This document shows, one piece after another, positions 4,377 through 5,061 of a stretch of DNA of 5,061 nucleotides. The DNA comes from Candidatus Staskawiczbacteria bacterium RIFCSPLOWO2_01_FULL_38_12b (GTDB lineage: Bacteria; Patescibacteriota; Minisyncoccia; Minisyncoccales; Staskawiczbacteraceae), in NCBI GenBank assembly GCA_001820255.1, contig MHPA01000028.1:1-5061 (forward strand), in the 5' to 3' direction. The notes beneath the pieces were generated by a model. That model had not been told where the DNA came from. It saw only the letters and a list, made by a program, of their open reading frames with translations, and did not search any database. The first letter of the stretch is position 1; each line of letters starts with the position of its first letter. The position numbers and the translations under genes are program-made.

Positions 4377-5061
4377 CTACCAAGCCGTCTTTTTTTTATT
4401 TAAAAATCCTAGTTTAATAAGCCTTGCGCGAATTGCCCCTTTGGTTCGGTTAAAAGTTCCAGCCAATTCATCAATAGAAGTTTTTTTAATGAAAAGTTCC
4501 TGTAAGACTTCGTCTTGCTTTTCATCCCAGGGCAAATACGCCTTGGCATGGATTTTGCGTATGGCGTCAAAACCGCCCGGCGCCAAAAATTCCGCAATCT
4601 CCCCTTGTTTTGGCATAGCCGTCACTACACTGCCGCCAGAGGCTCGTACAAATTCCTGGTGCATTTTTTTAAGGTCGGCTGGCGCCATGGCGGCCAACTC
4701 TTTTACGGCTTCCTCTGATTGCTGGCGAAACTGTGCGTCTTTTTTCAATACTTCCGGATGCACCAAAAAAGACCGGTCGTTAAACCCAAGCAAGTGCAAC
4801 CCCGAAAGCCGGCGGATACGCGAAAGCGCTACGTACCCCTGGCCATATTCAAACACCCGGCCCAAATCCATGGCCGCTTCGTCCAAACTCATGCCCTGGC
4901 TTTTGTGCACGGTAATCGCCCAGGCAAGGCGCAAAGGCAGTTGTGTAATTTTGGCGCGGGCTTTTCCATTTTCTTCTATGGTCCAATCCATAGGTTCTAC
5001 GATAAGTTTTCTGCCATTGCGGAGGCAAACCACGGGCTGGTTGGTATTTTTATCAAAACCC
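4377..5061 (-). CDS. PIF1-like superfamily 1 DNA helicase, C-terminal part
   Basis: The frame is open to the right window edge, so the 5' part with the Walker A and B motifs lies outside; 227 codons are visible. Numbering from the first visible codon, TVHKSQGMSL (about 50-59) and YVALSRIRRL (about 76-85) are the late helicase motifs of PIF1/RecD-type 5'-to-3' helicases (UvrD_C_2 fold). They contact DNA and help complete the ATP site. After a charged linker, residues about 176-221 (PWDEKQDEVLQELF, then RTKGAIRARLIKLGFL) form a small helix-turn-helix module, an arrangement I associate with PIF1 homologues of candidate-phyla bacteria. The probable role is unwinding at replication forks or recombination intermediates. 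A GTG at 5031-5033 is internal, not a start. Composition is clearly more GC-rich than the operon at 61-2942. Confidence 0.9.
   Translation of the reverse strand, partial: GFDKNTNQPVVCLRNGRKLIVEPMDWTIEENGKARAKITQLPLRLAWAITVHKSQGMSLDEAAMDLGRVFEYGQGYVALSRIRRLSGLHLLGFNDRSFLVHPEVLKKDAQFRQQSEEAVKELAAMAPADLKKMHQEFVRASGGSVVTAMPKQGEIAEFLAPGGFDAIRKIHAKAYLPWDEKQDEVLQELFIKKTSIDELAGTFNRTKGAIRARLIKLGFLNKKKTAW

Noticed and set aside
1..5061. Absence of GAATTC as evidence for EcoRI specificity
   Set aside because: Only one or two sites are expected by chance in 5 kb, so finding none says nothing about what the methyltransferase recognises.

Overview
The window most likely comes from a Patescibacteria/CPR-type bacterium (inference). 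The support is a PIF1-type helicase ending in a small helix-turn-helix, three tRNA genes without an encoded CCA, an S23-family protein gene between tRNAs, and weak ribosome binding sites. The standard genetic code fits, because no in-frame TGA occurs inside any well-supported gene. Every credible gene lies on the minus strand, so transcription runs from high to low coordinates.

From right to left, the first gene is the 3' part of a PIF1-like helicase (4377-5061, entering from outside the window). A hairpin and a short GC stem with a T-tract follow it (4290-4355). Next is an intergenic stretch full of inverted repeats (4136-4257). A tRNA array follows: initiator tRNA-fMet (4058-4128), tRNA(CAT) (3481-3552) and tRNA-Asp(GTC) (3290-3365). 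Its two spacers are almost entirely made of repeat elements of one design: hairpin, 30-bp arm, interior, inverted 30-bp arm, hairpin. The larger one (3555-4057) carries a complete 115-aa S23/four-helix-bundle gene. The smaller one (3368-3478) keeps both ends but has only 11 bp between the arms, like a MITE. A structured region and a likely terminator close the array (3158-3289).

Further left, a promoter candidate (3022-3050) precedes a three-gene operon. Its genes are an M.EcoRI-family adenine methyltransferase (1830-2942), a DUF262-HNH nuclease (659-1828) one base downstream, and a PD-(D/E)XK nuclease-like protein (61-633) that seems to lack its usual C-terminal half. A 19-codon copy of the methyltransferase N-terminus lies just upstream of that gene. 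The likely logic is self-protection by methylation plus restriction by the DUF262-HNH protein, with the third nuclease accessory or decaying. The operon is visibly more AT-rich than the helicase, consistent with acquired defence genes.

The most interesting signals are three. The first is the S23 element with its MITE-like relative in tRNA spacers. The second is an initiator tRNA in which the near-universal G18-T55 elbow pair reads A18 and G55. The third is the pairing of an EcoRI-type methyltransferase with a DUF262-HNH nuclease.
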